Assembly: GCA_002729885.1 (NCBI GenBank)
Contig: PBUB01000002.1
Span: 115,157 to 179,156, forward strand
Length of the DNA stretch: 64,000 bases
Source of the DNA: Spirochaetaceae bacterium
Lineage (GTDB): Bacteria; Spirochaetota; Leptospiria; Leptospirales; Leptonemataceae
Reading direction: 5' to 3'
Of this stretch, positions 17,158 through 25,885 are shown piece by piece. The notes beneath the pieces were generated by a model that did no database searches, had not been told where the DNA came from, and saw only the letters and a program-made list of their open reading frames with translations. The position numbers and the translations under genes were made by a program. Every line of letters begins with the position of its first letter. The first letter of the stretch is position 1.

Positions 17158-18825
17158 TTATTCCACGGCTAGCCTACTGTATAGATCTAAAGTTAGCCCG
17201 GTTCTGCAGATGAGCACGGTACTGTCCTGGAAATGAATATTCGTGGATTCCCATTGGGACGGACAGCCCGACCTTCGCGAAAGAGCAAGCAGAACGATCT
17301 TATATGTGCCGGCATCGGGCTTCATGGCAGGCATGTACTGCATGAGCCTTTTCTGAGTGTAGATTTCTCGCCCTGCCAGTGCCAGACCAATAGGTGGGTC
17401 CCATCCTCGAGCCTCCAGGGGAATGAACCCTTCTTCTTGCTTTGATTCCAGGGTTACCGGGATTTCGTTCGGCCCCAGGGCATGTTCTCCGATTTCTTTC
17501 ATTGCCAGATGATCTTGATTGATCCAGGGGCGACCGGCCGTTCTCAAGTGAAGTTCCTTGCCCCCGGCGGCGAAATAGAAAAGAACGGCGCACGTCAGAA
17601 GGACCACAGACAGAGACCAGCGGGGCTTTGAGCCTGGACTGGAATCATCCATCCAGCTTGCCCACTTACCTGCTAGAACTGGCAGCACCATTACAAGCAC
17701 AGGTCCAAATTTTAGAACTGCGAAATCGTGCTCGGCTGAATGCTGGCTGAGTAGTAATAAATGAATGATTCCACTGTAGAACGGAGCCAGCAATAGCCAG
17801 CCCCGCCTGCTTTTCTTTTGTAGAATCAAAAGAAGGCTACTTCCAGCCAGAGCTAGCGAGAAAATCACAACTGGCATTAATCCTCTCCCGATAATAGGGC
17901 TCACCGGAAACAGGAATATGGTGTTCTGGATCAGAATCTTTAAGCTGTTGAGGTATTCCATCGGATCAAAGCCAGCTCCGGTGCGATGGCCGGCCGTGGC
18001 CAGTATCTGACTTAGCTCCGGATCTAGAATCAAAGCCTGGGCGACAAAATGTAACGCAGCTACGGCGGCTGCCGAAATACTAATTACCAGCAGCGAAATC
18101 CTGGTCTGGTCTCGAAACAGGAACGGAATTGAGCATATGACAAATCCAAGCCATACCGCCCCGTACCAATCTGTGGCTGCGGAAAGCCAGAGCAACAGCC
18201 AGAGTACTGTGCCGCTAGCCGGGCTAAATTTCCTTTTTTTCCAGGCATTGAAAAGAATGACCGTGGACCCATAGACCGGTGCCAGAACGAACATATCTGT
18301 AAACAGGGCGTTCTGTGTGTAATGGAGAAACGATGGAGATGAGAACAGGAAGGTTGCGCTGGCAAAGCCAAGCCAGAATGATGCATCGCTCTTGAGCTCC
18401 GGGACAGCCCACCGGTAGAGAGCATTCATCCACCAGAGGATGAGAGCGATGAGTGGTAGTCGTATGAGCAATAACCCCAATCCGCGAACAACCAGGTAAT
18501 CCGGAACTGATTGCGGGATCATCCAGCGTGCCAGGGAATAGGGAGGATAAAGAGCCAGCAACCAGCCTGTGGGATAGCTCAGATAGATTCTTTTTCCCGG
18601 CTTCTCCAGGCGAAAGGGGCTCTTACAATCCAATTCATGGACTGGCAAAAACAGAATGCTGGCCCCCAGGGCCCTGGGGCCGCACTTACGCATGTATTCC
18701 AGGTTTATGGCAGTGTGGGCAGTTAGCCAATCATGCCTCAAATCCAGGGGTCTCGACAGTGTGTTCCAGGAGGAGGCAGTGGACCAGGTAAATATAAACA
18801 CGCATGCCAGAATCCACCGAGCCAT
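17158..18825 (-). CDS. Polytopic membrane protein, GT-C glycosyltransferase-like
   Basis: The 555-residue protein has about ten to eleven hydrophobic segments and a soluble C-terminal part after about residue 420. The first outward loop contains acidic residues (DLRHDW, Asp28 and Asp32) right after the first helix, the pattern of GT-C enzymes that use lipid-phosphate sugars. I cannot assign it to a named GT family with confidence. The operon with galE and gtrA supports a role in adding a lipid-carried sugar to the envelope. It starts the operon, divergent from the UDP-glucose dehydrogenase gene across a 164-base gap that should hold both promoters. Confidence 0.65.
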   Translation of the reverse strand: MARWILACVFIFTWSTASSWNTLSRPLDLRHDWLTAHTAINLEYMRKCGPRALGASILFLPVHELDCKSPFRLEKPGKRIYLSYPTGWLLALYPPYSLARWMIPQSVPDYLVVRGLGLLLIRLPLIALILWWMNALYRWAVPELKSDASFWLGFASATFLFSSPSFLHYTQNALFTDMFVLAPVYGSTVILFNAWKKRKFSPASGTVLWLLLWLSAATDWYGAVWLGFVICSIPFLFRDQTRISLLVISISAAAVAALHFVAQALILDPELSQILATAGHRTGAGFDPMEYLNSLKILIQNTIFLFPVSPIIGRGLMPVVIFSLALAGSSLLLILQKKSRRGWLLLAPFYSGIIHLLLLSQHSAEHDFAVLKFGPVLVMVLPVLAGKWASWMDDSSPGSKPRWSLSVVLLTCAVLFYFAAGGKELHLRTAGRPWINQDHLAMKEIGEHALGPNEIPVTLESKQEEGFIPLEARGWDPPIGLALAGREIYTQKRLMQYMPAMKPDAGTYKIVLLALSRRSGCPSQWESTNIHFQDSTVLICRTGLTLDLYSRLAVE

Positions 18826-18989
18826 GGCCCAGAGGAGAGCAGGCCTGGTTCTTTGCCCACCAAAAGCTGCGAAGAACTCCTGGGGCTTCTTCTCACCTCC
18901 TTACATCCGCTTGCCAGAGGAGGGAAGAGGAAAAATATCGACCTTCAAAGTCCAGATTCCGGGCGTCACCGGGAGAAACGGAACCCTGA

Positions 18990-20372
18990 ATGAGCAAGAA
19001 AGAAATCAAAGAGATCCTCTGTCTGGGAGCAGGCTATGTGGGTGGGCCTACAATGGCCGTAATCGCCGAAAAATGTCATGATATCAATGTTACCGTAGTG
19101 GATTTGAATGAAGAACGGATCAAGGCCTGGAATTCAGATTCGTTACCTGTCTATGAACCGGGACTTCAAGAAATCGTAGACGGCCGCCGAGGCAAAAATC
19201 TACACTTCAAGCTGGCTTCTGCGCAGCTTCTTGCCCAGGCCGATATGATTTTCGTAAGTGTGAATACCCCTACGAAGATGTATGGTCAGGGAGCAGGTCG
19301 TGCCGCGGATCTTCGCTTCTGGGAACTGGCTGCCAGAGACATTCTGAAGCATGCTCGCACGGGCACGATAATTGTGGAAAAGAGTACTGTGCCGGTAAAA
19401 ACGGCGGAAGCCATCTCTCGCATCCTCCACAGCGGCACCGAAGGAAAAAAGTTCAGCGTATTATCGAATCCCGAGTTTCTGGCGGAAGGGACCGCGATCA
19501 AAGACCTGCTGAACCCGGATCGGGTTCTTATTGGAAATGAGCCGGGCCAGGAAGGCCAGGATGCGGGGGAGGCTCTGGCCAATGTGTATCGAAGATGGGT
19601 ATCATCAGAGAGAGTTCTGCTCACTAACGTCTGGTCCAGCGAATTGTCCAAGCTGGTAGCCAACGCATTTCTCGCACAGCGGGTGTCGTCTATTAATAGC
19701 GTTTCTGCACTGTGCGAAGCTACCGGTGCCGATGTTTCGGAAATAAGCCGAGCCATTGGCATGGATTCTCGCATTGGGCCCAAGTTTTTGCAGGCCGGCG
19801 TCGGATTTGGCGGCTCCTGTTTTAAGAAAGATATTTTGAACCTTAGCTACATCTGCGAAACGTTTGGACTTACCGAAGTGGCCTCATACTGGCGAAGTGT
19901 CGTGGAAATGAATGACTATCAGATGCAGCGATTTGTTCGCCGCATTGTAGAAGCTCAGTTCAATACGGTGGCTGGAAAGAAACAGACCATACTGGGATTT
20001 GCCTTCAAGCCGGATACAAACGATACCAGAGAAACCCCTGCTCTTACCGTTACCCAGAAGCTTCTGGAAGAAAAAGCCAAACTTGTGATTCACGATCCAG
20101 AAGCTCTAGAAAATGCAAAATGGGACCTAAAAGACCAGGATGGGGATTTAACCTTCGAAGAGGATGTTTACAAAGCCTGCGAAGGTTCCCACAGCATCAT
20201 CCTGCTGACTCACTGGAAACAATACCAGGATTTGGATTACGAGCGCATCTTTGCCTCTATGGAAAAGCCGGCTTTTCTGTTTGATGGCCGACTCTGGCTG
20301 GACCCAGAGAGGATGCACAGGATTGGTTTCAATGTCCTGGGTATTGGCAGTACCGAGCTAATGCATATCTAA
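18990..20372 (+). CDS. ugd: UDP-glucose 6-dehydrogenase, animal-type
   Basis: The 460-residue enzyme oxidises UDP-glucose to UDP-glucuronate using two NAD+. It has the N-terminal LGAGYVGGPTMAV motif (12-24), VNTPTK and GRAADL, and the catalytic Cys277 in GFGGSCFKKD. FAFKPDTNDTRE is in the second domain. Length and these motifs are those of the animal/plant branch, not of the shorter E. coli-type Ugd. The product feeds the UDP-glucuronate 4-epimerase-like gene at 27508 and possibly glycosyltransferases of the O-antigen locus. GGAA about 7 bases before the ATG may serve as ribosome site. Confidence 0.95.
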   Translation: MSKKEIKEILCLGAGYVGGPTMAVIAEKCHDINVTVVDLNEERIKAWNSDSLPVYEPGLQEIVDGRRGKNLHFKLASAQLLAQADMIFVSVNTPTKMYGQGAGRAADLRFWELAARDILKHARTGTIIVEKSTVPVKTAEAISRILHSGTEGKKFSVLSNPEFLAEGTAIKDLLNPDRVLIGNEPGQEGQDAGEALANVYRRWVSSERVLLTNVWSSELSKLVANAFLAQRVSSINSVSALCEATGADVSEISRAIGMDSRIGPKFLQAGVGFGGSCFKKDILNLSYICETFGLTEVASYWRSVVEMNDYQMQRFVRRIVEAQFNTVAGKKQTILGFAFKPDTNDTRETPALTVTQKLLEEKAKLVIHDPEALENAKWDLKDQDGDLTFEEDVYKACEGSHSIILLTHWKQYQDLDYERIFASMEKPAFLFDGRLWLDPERMHRIGFNVLGIGSTELMHI

Positions 20373-20415
20373 TCTACTGCGCGGTATTCTGGTCCATCTG
20401 CGATCTTTATGCCGC

Positions 20416-20444
20416 TTGACATAAACTTCGGGAAGGATTAAACA
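20416..20444 (+). promoter_or_regulatory. Possible sigma-70 promoter of OMP cassette B
   Basis: TTGACA (20416-20421) is a perfect -35 box. At 17-base spacing lies TAAACA, a weak -10 box (three of six matches). The CGGGAAGG/CCTTCCCCG inverted repeat around 20428-20460 overlaps it and could be an operator or the ugd terminator stem. It is read by eye only. Confidence 0.35.
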
Positions 20445-20471
20445 TACCCAACCTTCCCCGAGAACCCCCTT

Positions 20472-21884
20472 ATGATGCGAAAACTTGTTTTTCTGGCAAT
20501 ACTTGTTCCCCACCTTCTACTTGCAGACACGGTCATATTAAAATCCGGCCAGGAGGTGGATGGTCAGATCGTAAATCAGTCTGAGACCACAATAACCATC
20601 AGGACCCGACAGGGCGTTCAGACCATTGGGAAGGGCAATGTACGTCGTATCTTCTACGGGGATGCCTACCGCAAGCAGCAGGATGAATTGAAGCGAAAGC
20701 GCGAAGAGGAGCAGCGCAGAAAGGAAGAGGAAGAAAAGCGCAAGGCTGAAGAAGAGCAAAAACGCCTGGAAGAAGAGAAGCGTCTGGCAGAGGAAGAGGC
20801 TAAGAAACAAGCCGAGCAGGAAAGACTGGAGCAGGAGCGTCGAGAAGCAGAAGAAAAGGCCCGTCTGGAACAGGAACGCCTGGATGCCCGAGATGCTCGA
20901 AATCCATTTGCAATCTGGATATTTACCGGACCGGCAGGAGCTCAGCTGATGCCGGGAAACTTCAGGGATAACTTTTCGATGCTAAGTCTCTTTGGGCAGG
21001 AGCTTGCGTTTTTTCCGAACAAGACGGAAGGCTCCGGTGGAGTTTTTGGATTCGGATTCGCGATTCCTGTCTGGGATATGATATTCTTTGAGGCGGAAGG
21101 TATGGCCACCGCGCAATGGCAGGATTTTCTGGCTATTGAAGGTGGAAAGGATACCGTCGATTCCGTCTCCAATGCTACCCGCGTAGGGTTTGGCCTGGGG
21201 GAATATGGACGAATTGTACGTTCCACCGGTGATTTTAAAATGGGATACAAGATCAACGTTAGAGAACTGGCAAATCTAGGCGGATGGTCTCTGGAGTCTC
21301 CGGTGTATGAACGGATTGAATTGGAACCGGTGCTGGGTTACAGGTTTCGTCAACACGATTCGGTGTTTTCCTACACCAGCACGGGTTATTCTTCCTTTGG
21401 ACCATCTTTCTATCTAGCCAATACCGCAGGCTCCATCTTTTCTCGAGCAAAAGGACCGTCCTGGGGATTCCGGCTGCGATATAAGCCTTTGCCCGAATAT
21501 CCCATCAAGCTGGAGCTGGGACTATATGCGTATTCACTCACCGCAGACATAGAAACCAACGTTGATCGAAATGTTCTGTTTAACATAGGTCTGTATCAGC
21601 TCAATGAAACCGACGTTTCTTATAAATCGATCATTGAAGGTAGCGTTGTTACGCTTGGGGCATCCTACGTTGTCACAGAAAACATTGATGTATTTGTAAG
21701 GATCCGTGGCGAAACGGCAGAGTTTAAGACCGAAAGAGTGTCGGTGGAAAATCGGAACTCAGCCAATCCGTCCTCGGCGCAGACTTCTCTGGGAGTGTTC
21801 TTGCTGAATCCCATAGTTGCTCCGATGCTGGATACCACCGAGGAAGTGGGTAGTTTCGAAATTGGTCTGGTGCGTAGATACTGA
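20472..21884 (+). CDS. Putative outer-membrane beta-barrel protein with coiled-coil linker (cassette B)
   Basis: The 470-residue product has a signal peptide (about 1-18, ending LLLA). It then has the conserved domain DTVILKSGQEVDGQI...TRQGVQTI (about 19-65) and a striking Glu/Lys/Arg coiled coil at about 70-140 (runs of EEE and KRKAEEE). A strand-rich region with alternating aromatics follows, ending in LVRRY, a barrel-like aromatic terminus. The first two parts are plainly paralogous to the gene at 8718; the barrel part has diverged. Start is one of two adjacent ATGs (20472 or 20475). It overlaps or abuts the lipoprotein gene, repeating the order of cassette A. A role in the envelope is inferred, and the true function is unknown. 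Confidence 0.77.
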   Translation: MMRKLVFLAILVPHLLLADTVILKSGQEVDGQIVNQSETTITIRTRQGVQTIGKGNVRRIFYGDAYRKQQDELKRKREEEQRRKEEEEKRKAEEEQKRLEEEKRLAEEEAKKQAEQERLEQERREAEEKARLEQERLDARDARNPFAIWIFTGPAGAQLMPGNFRDNFSMLSLFGQELAFFPNKTEGSGGVFGFGFAIPVWDMIFFEAEGMATAQWQDFLAIEGGKDTVDSVSNATRVGFGLGEYGRIVRSTGDFKMGYKINVRELANLGGWSLESPVYERIELEPVLGYRFRQHDSVFSYTSTGYSSFGPSFYLANTAGSIFSRAKGPSWGFRLRYKPLPEYPIKLELGLYAYSLTADIETNVDRNVLFNIGLYQLNETDVSYKSIIEGSVVTLGASYVVTENIDVFVRIRGETAEFKTERVSVENRNSANPSSAQTSLGVFLLNPIVAPMLDTTEEVGSFEIGLVRRY

Positions 21885-21901
21885 TGGGAAGGAATACTAA
21901 G

Positions 21902-22684
21902 ATGATTAAACGCTCGTTCTTTCGGGTTCTCCTGGTTCTGGCTCTGCCTCTCTTATTGCTAAGTAAATGCGAAGGGAATCTCACCGAAGAGGATCAGGGA
22001 ACCATTCGTCTGTCGTATCTGCTGACGGGCTTTGTGGCTACGGGCTGTGCTGAAGTTCTTTATAATTCCTCATTAAATTACCAGGCCACCGTCAGAAGGG
22101 TACCTGCCAGTCAGTGCAGCCGCTCTGCGCTTCTGGGTAATACCTATACAGAATACGTGCTCACGGCCCCATACGTATTTAAAAAGGCCCGAGAGGCGCT
22201 AAACCTTTTGGACTCCAGTGGAACTGCCTGTCCCGCTACGCGGACCACCCTCGATAACCTGATTGCGAATCCATCGCAGGCAGTGTCTCTTAGCCTCTGG
22301 GACCCTGAAGCCCAGTACAATAATACTCAGGTCTATACTCTTCCCGCCTCTTTTCTTGACTTTGCCCGGGACAGCTCTCTGGCCGGCATAGACAACGGTG
22401 GGGTTACCCGTACCAACTGGAACCTTGCTCGGCTGGGGACTTATGATGAGGACAGAATGGTTCGCGGTCTCGATGCCCTGAACGGAGTACTCACAAATCA
22501 AGGGGAAGTGGGTTGTGTGCCTGGAGTTCTTGCCAATCTGGCTACACTTTTTCCAGGCTTTGTCAGCGGAGCGAACCAGGATCCGAATCTGAGCCCTCAG
22601 CGGCATATATTGAAATATGTGTGTTCCTACGGAGCCAACTCGGCACAGACCTGTGATAGTGAGCTACCGCGCTTTATCGACTAG
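21902..22684 (+). CDS. Cysteine-rich putative lipoprotein (cassette B)
   Basis: From ATG 21902 (GGAAGGAA upstream) the product has 260 residues: MIKRSFFR, a leucine-rich core and LLSKC as a likely spirochaete lipobox. Lys at -1 is unusual. The mature part holds paired cysteines (GCAEV, QCSRS, TACPATR, GCVPG, YVCSYG, TCDSE). The first three and the tail line up with the lipoprotein at 10201. An alternative ATG at 21884 overlaps the OMP stop. It forms a two-gene unit with the OMP at 20472 and no domain of known function is recognised. About 290 bases without a supported gene follow before gmd. Confidence 0.7.
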   Translation: MIKRSFFRVLLVLALPLLLLSKCEGNLTEEDQGTIRLSYLLTGFVATGCAEVLYNSSLNYQATVRRVPASQCSRSALLGNTYTEYVLTAPYVFKKAREALNLLDSSGTACPATRTTLDNLIANPSQAVSLSLWDPEAQYNNTQVYTLPASFLDFARDSSLAGIDNGGVTRTNWNLARLGTYDEDRMVRGLDALNGVLTNQGEVGCVPGVLANLATLFPGFVSGANQDPNLSPQRHILKYVCSYGANSAQTCDSELPRFID

Positions 22685-22976
22685 CGCTGAATTCTTCCAT
22701 TGATTTTTGCGGTTCCTGCCACAGAAAGGACAAAGTAATATGAGATTTTTGGCTGATTCTCGATTAGGGACGAAAACCAAGGGAGTCGTCAATTCGCTGC
22801 CTTCACAGGCGCGCAAAGTTTCTTGTCATGTAGGGCCCCCCAATTCCTCTATCACTTTGGATCGGGGGACTGATCTGCAGAGGGAATTTGCTCCAGGCGT
22901 TCTTCTCACCTGAGGGGTAGTCCGATATCTGGGAATTGCGGAGTTTGTCGCCCGAACGAGTGGCTCATTCAATCTT

Positions 22977-24002
22977 ATGTCAAAAATTGCACTAATAACA
23001 GGTATTTCAGGCCAGGACGGTTCGTATCTGGCAGAGCTTCTTCTCGAAAAGGGCTATATGGTTCATGGCATCGTTCGCCGGGCCAGCCTATTCAACCGGG
23101 AGCGAATCGAGCATCTTCACGGAAATCCAAAGCTGAAATTGCATTATGGAGATCTCACGGACTCCAGCAACCTCAACCGAATTCTGGAAAAAGTGGCTCC
23201 GGATGAGATCTATAATCTGGCGGCGCAATCCCATGTACAGGTAAGCTTCGAAGTGCCCGAGTACACCGCCGAGGCCGATGCGGTGGGAACCCTCCGGCTT
23301 CTGGATGCCATCAAAGATACCGGTGTCAAAGCCCGGTTCTATCAAGCTTCTACATCGGAGCTCTACGGAAAAGTTCAGGAAGTACCTCAGACAGAAAAGA
23401 CCCCTTTCTACCCTAGAAGTCCGTATGCGGTGGCCAAGTTATATGCTTTCTGGATGGTTGTAAACTATCGCGAATCCTATGGGCTCCATGCTTCCAATGG
23501 AATCCTGTTCAATCATGAGTCCCCTCGCAGAGGCGAGAATTTCGTTACGCGTAAGATTACCCTGGGTGTTGCCAAGATCCGGGCCGGCCTTCAGGAGCAC
23601 ATCACCATGGGAAACATCGATGCCCGTCGTGACTGGGGTTTTGCCGGGGACTATGTTCGAATGATGTGGATGATGCTTCAGCAGCCACAGCCAGACGATT
23701 ATGTAGTGGCTACAGGGGAGATGCACAGCGTTCGAGAATTCATCGAGAAGTCCTTTGCCCTTACAGGAGTGGATATTGCCTGGGAAGGCAAGGACGAAAA
23801 CGAAACGGGCATCGACAAGAGTACGGGCAAAGTCGTGGTGAAAATCGATCCAAAGTTCTATCGCCCGGCCGAAGTGGAACAACTCCTGGGCAACCCTGCC
23901 AAAGCGAAAGAGAAGCTGAACTGGGAGCCGGAAGTGAAATTCGAGCAATTGGTAGAAATGATGGTCCGTGCTGATTGTGAGAAGTTCGGGGTTCCGCTGT
24001 AA
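22977..24002 (+). CDS. gmd: GDP-mannose 4,6-dehydratase
   Basis: The 341-residue SDR enzyme converts GDP-D-mannose to GDP-4-keto-6-deoxymannose, the precursor of GDP-L-fucose and related sugars. Family marks are [16 protein letters not shown] at the N-terminus, the catalytic Thr/Ser-Glu region in STSELYG, the Tyr-x3-Lys motif in [10 protein letters not shown], and [17 protein letters not shown], which is nearly diagnostic of Gmd. [11 protein letters not shown] is present too. The next enzyme of the pathway, Fcl, is at 26393. The two are split by a lipoprotein gene and the marR gene, so they are probably separate transcripts. Confidence 0.97.
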   Translation: MSKIALITGISGQDGSYLAELLLEKGYMVHGIVRRASLFNRERIEHLHGNPKLKLHYGDLTDSSNLNRILEKVAPDEIYNLAAQSHVQVSFEVPEYTAEADAVGTLRLLDAIKDTGVKARFYQASTSELYGKVQEVPQTEKTPFYPRSPYAVAKLYAFWMVVNYRESYGLHASNGILFNHESPRRGENFVTRKITLGVAKIRAGLQEHITMGNIDARRDWGFAGDYVRMMWMMLQQPQPDDYVVATGEMHSVREFIEKSFALTGVDIAWEGKDENETGIDKSTGKVVVKIDPKFYRPAEVEQLLGNPAKAKEKLNWEPEVKFEQLVEMMVRADCEKFGVPL

Positions 24003-24438
24003 GTAAATGATCCGGTATCGGGAGGCCTTTCACGGCCATCGGCTGGACAATTCATTGAGTCCCGAATGCTTGACATCGCATCGTATAATTCTCCCTGTCT
24101 GACGGGATTCCGCTAAACTAAACAGGCTGATCATCGGGATGGGGATTACTTTGACATCGCGTCGAAGCCAGGGATTACCGGTAATCTTGGAGTGAAGGTC
24201 CTTTCGGTGGACCGGGGCCCTGGAAAAAAAGCCTGCTTATCCACCAATTAATGATGGCCATCTTCGCCGAATAACTGAATGAAAGCTTCCAACCGAGGCT
24301 CTAGTTGATCGGTTCTTCCGGGGTATGGCATCAATCGTCCCTCGCCAGATCGCCGGAGGAGCTCCGGTGAGATTGTCGACGTTACATTTTGGAAGAGTTT
24401 TGCATTGACTGAGTAAATTTATCCGGTTGGGTGAGACT
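24003..24438. other. Gap of 436 bases with short repeats and a palindrome
   Basis: No gene is supported. TTGACATCGC occurs twice (24070-24079 and 24151-24160), both times followed by A/G and TCG. GATTACCGGTAATC (24173-24186) is a perfect 14-base palindrome. GGTCC and GGACC form a small hairpin just after it. TATAAT at 24084 is only 8 bases after TTGACA, so the two do not make a normal promoter together. These may be regulatory elements for the lipoprotein gene downstream. Confidence 0.35.
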
Positions 24439-25488
24439 ATGATTCCTGATGATTTAGATGCTCGGATCCGGCAGATTCTTACCTCCACTGGCATGATTCT
24501 TGGTGGCATAATTCTGGTAGGTACCTCTTGCGTTGCGGACGTAGATTGTGCCTACGGAGATCCTTCTTGCGACGACGCAGGAGTTATGGCTGTCATTGCG
24601 GGCTTGCGCCCTCCCTTGTTTCTGGTAGGAACCGGTAACGGCACCATCTATGCCAGCACAGACAATGGCTCTGAATGGGAGGCAATGCAGCTCAGTGATA
24701 GCGGTTTTCTGGTGCAGGGCTTCGGTGAAGCCAATGGAAACATTTTTGCCTTCGGTAGCGACTCCGGCGGAATGCCTGCGTTCTATGTCATGCAACGGAC
24801 AGGCCAGTGGTCTGGTCCTTACTCCGTTCCGCTCTCCAGCGAACTAACCTACGGTTCCGGAAATGGAAGCTCTGTATATACGATTGGGGCCGACTTCCAG
24901 ATTGTATCCTTGCTGCCAGATGGGAACTACCAGTTCATTAATACACCTACGATGGTTGGCCCGACAACCATGCTCCAAAATGCTGGAGCCTATTGGTTTC
25001 TGGGCGATAACGCGGGCAGCGCAGACCGGGTCCGATATTCCCTGGATGGCGGCAGCTGGACTCAGGCCACACCAGGAATAACCGATGAACCCATTCGCGA
25101 TGTAGCCCTCCTGGGTACCACGTACATTGTAGTGGGACAGGGGGCGGCCACTACGTTCTATACGATATCCGGAAGCCTTGCCAACTGGACCAACGGAACC
25201 GGTATTCCAGCCTCCAGTAATGTTTGTATTTCCGGTGATGTAGCTGTTGCAGGCACGGATGCCGGGGACGTTCATCGAACAGCCGACGGGATAACCTACA
25301 ATGCCGCCGTAAATATAGGTCTCAGCGGAAATCTGGAGGGCCTGGCCTGTAACGGTACTACAATAGTAGCTATTCCACAAATCGCCGGAAGCTGGTCGAT
25401 CTCAAGAGATGCGGGTGCTACCTGGACTTCGCTCACCGATCCAACCGGTGCAGGGCACACTCCTCTGAGTATAGAATACTTCCCCTGA
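24439..25488 (+). CDS. Putative lipoprotein with beta-propeller (BNR-like) repeats
   Basis: From ATG 24439 the product has 349 residues. A hydrophobic segment (MILGGIILVGTSC) ends in a possible lipobox Cys, although the start is unusually acidic for a signal peptide. The mature part has repeated motifs of the Asp-box/BNR kind (YASTDNGSEW, YSLDGGSW, SRDAGATWTSL) spaced as in a beta-propeller. Such proteins bind ligands or sugars; without sialidase catalytic residues I would not call it a sialidase. The mature part ends in a short TPLSIEYFP tail. It stands alone between gmd and the marR region. Confidence 0.6.
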   Translation: MIPDDLDARIRQILTSTGMILGGIILVGTSCVADVDCAYGDPSCDDAGVMAVIAGLRPPLFLVGTGNGTIYASTDNGSEWEAMQLSDSGFLVQGFGEANGNIFAFGSDSGGMPAFYVMQRTGQWSGPYSVPLSSELTYGSGNGSSVYTIGADFQIVSLLPDGNYQFINTPTMVGPTTMLQNAGAYWFLGDNAGSADRVRYSLDGGSWTQATPGITDEPIRDVALLGTTYIVVGQGAATTFYTISGSLANWTNGTGIPASSNVCISGDVAVAGTDAGDVHRTADGITYNAAVNIGLSGNLEGLACNGTTIVAIPQIAGSWSISRDAGATWTSLTDPTGAGHTPLSIEYFP

Positions 25489-25660
25489 TTTCTGGATATC
25501 AACCTTCCCTGGATCCGAGGCCGTAAGATCCTGCGTGTCTACATTCTGTACTGCATCAGGCATCGTCGGCCTGTGACCGACACTCGGCCGGCGAGTTCGT
25601 CCATTTTCAGCCCCGGGTATCCCTAACCCGTCCCTGCTTCCAGGAATGTCCTAACAATTT

Positions 25661-25685
25661 CCTGTGTTCAGCGCATGAACACAGG
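25661..25685. promoter_or_regulatory. Operator-like inverted repeat 1 upstream of marR
   Basis: CCTGTGTTCA and TGAACACAGG are perfect 10-base arms around GCGCA. The same core TGTTCA-N5-TGAACACAGG recurs at 25706. The two centres are 41 bases apart, near four helical turns, so both would face the same side of the DNA. A dimeric winged-helix regulator such as the MarR-type product of the next gene is a natural candidate binder. Confidence 0.6.
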
Positions 25686-25705
25686 CTTGACCTCAGGGGC
25701 CGGTC

Positions 25706-25726
25706 TGTTCACGTGGTGAACACAGG
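25706..25726. promoter_or_regulatory. Operator-like inverted repeat 2 upstream of marR
   Basis: TGTTCACGTGGTGAACA is a perfect 7-base-arm palindrome with centre GTG, and is followed by CAGG as in repeat 1. It lies 160 bases before the marR start codon. The remainder of the gap from 25489 to 25885 shows no supported gene. Confidence 0.6.
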
Positions 25727-25885
25727 CACCTGAAGGCCCTGGGACTTACCGGGCGGAGCTGTGTACCGCTGCCTGACCACATTCCGGTCCAGAGTTTTCA
25801 TTTTTACCGGCCAGCAGAGCCAATTCATCGGGTACTTCGGAATCCACCGATTCAAGCGACCTGATGAAGCCCCCTTCGAACCAAA

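Noticed and set aside
22707..22913. 68-codon frame before gmd
   Set aside because: No ribosome site or family features; composition looks non-coding.
24070..24089. TTGACA followed by TATAAT as a promoter
   Set aside because: The spacing is only 8 bases, too short for a sigma-70 promoter.
24439..25488. Sialidase, because of Asp-box-like repeats near sialic-acid genes
   Set aside because: Asp-boxes occur in many beta-propellers, and the arginine triad and Tyr/Glu pair of sialidases could not be seen.
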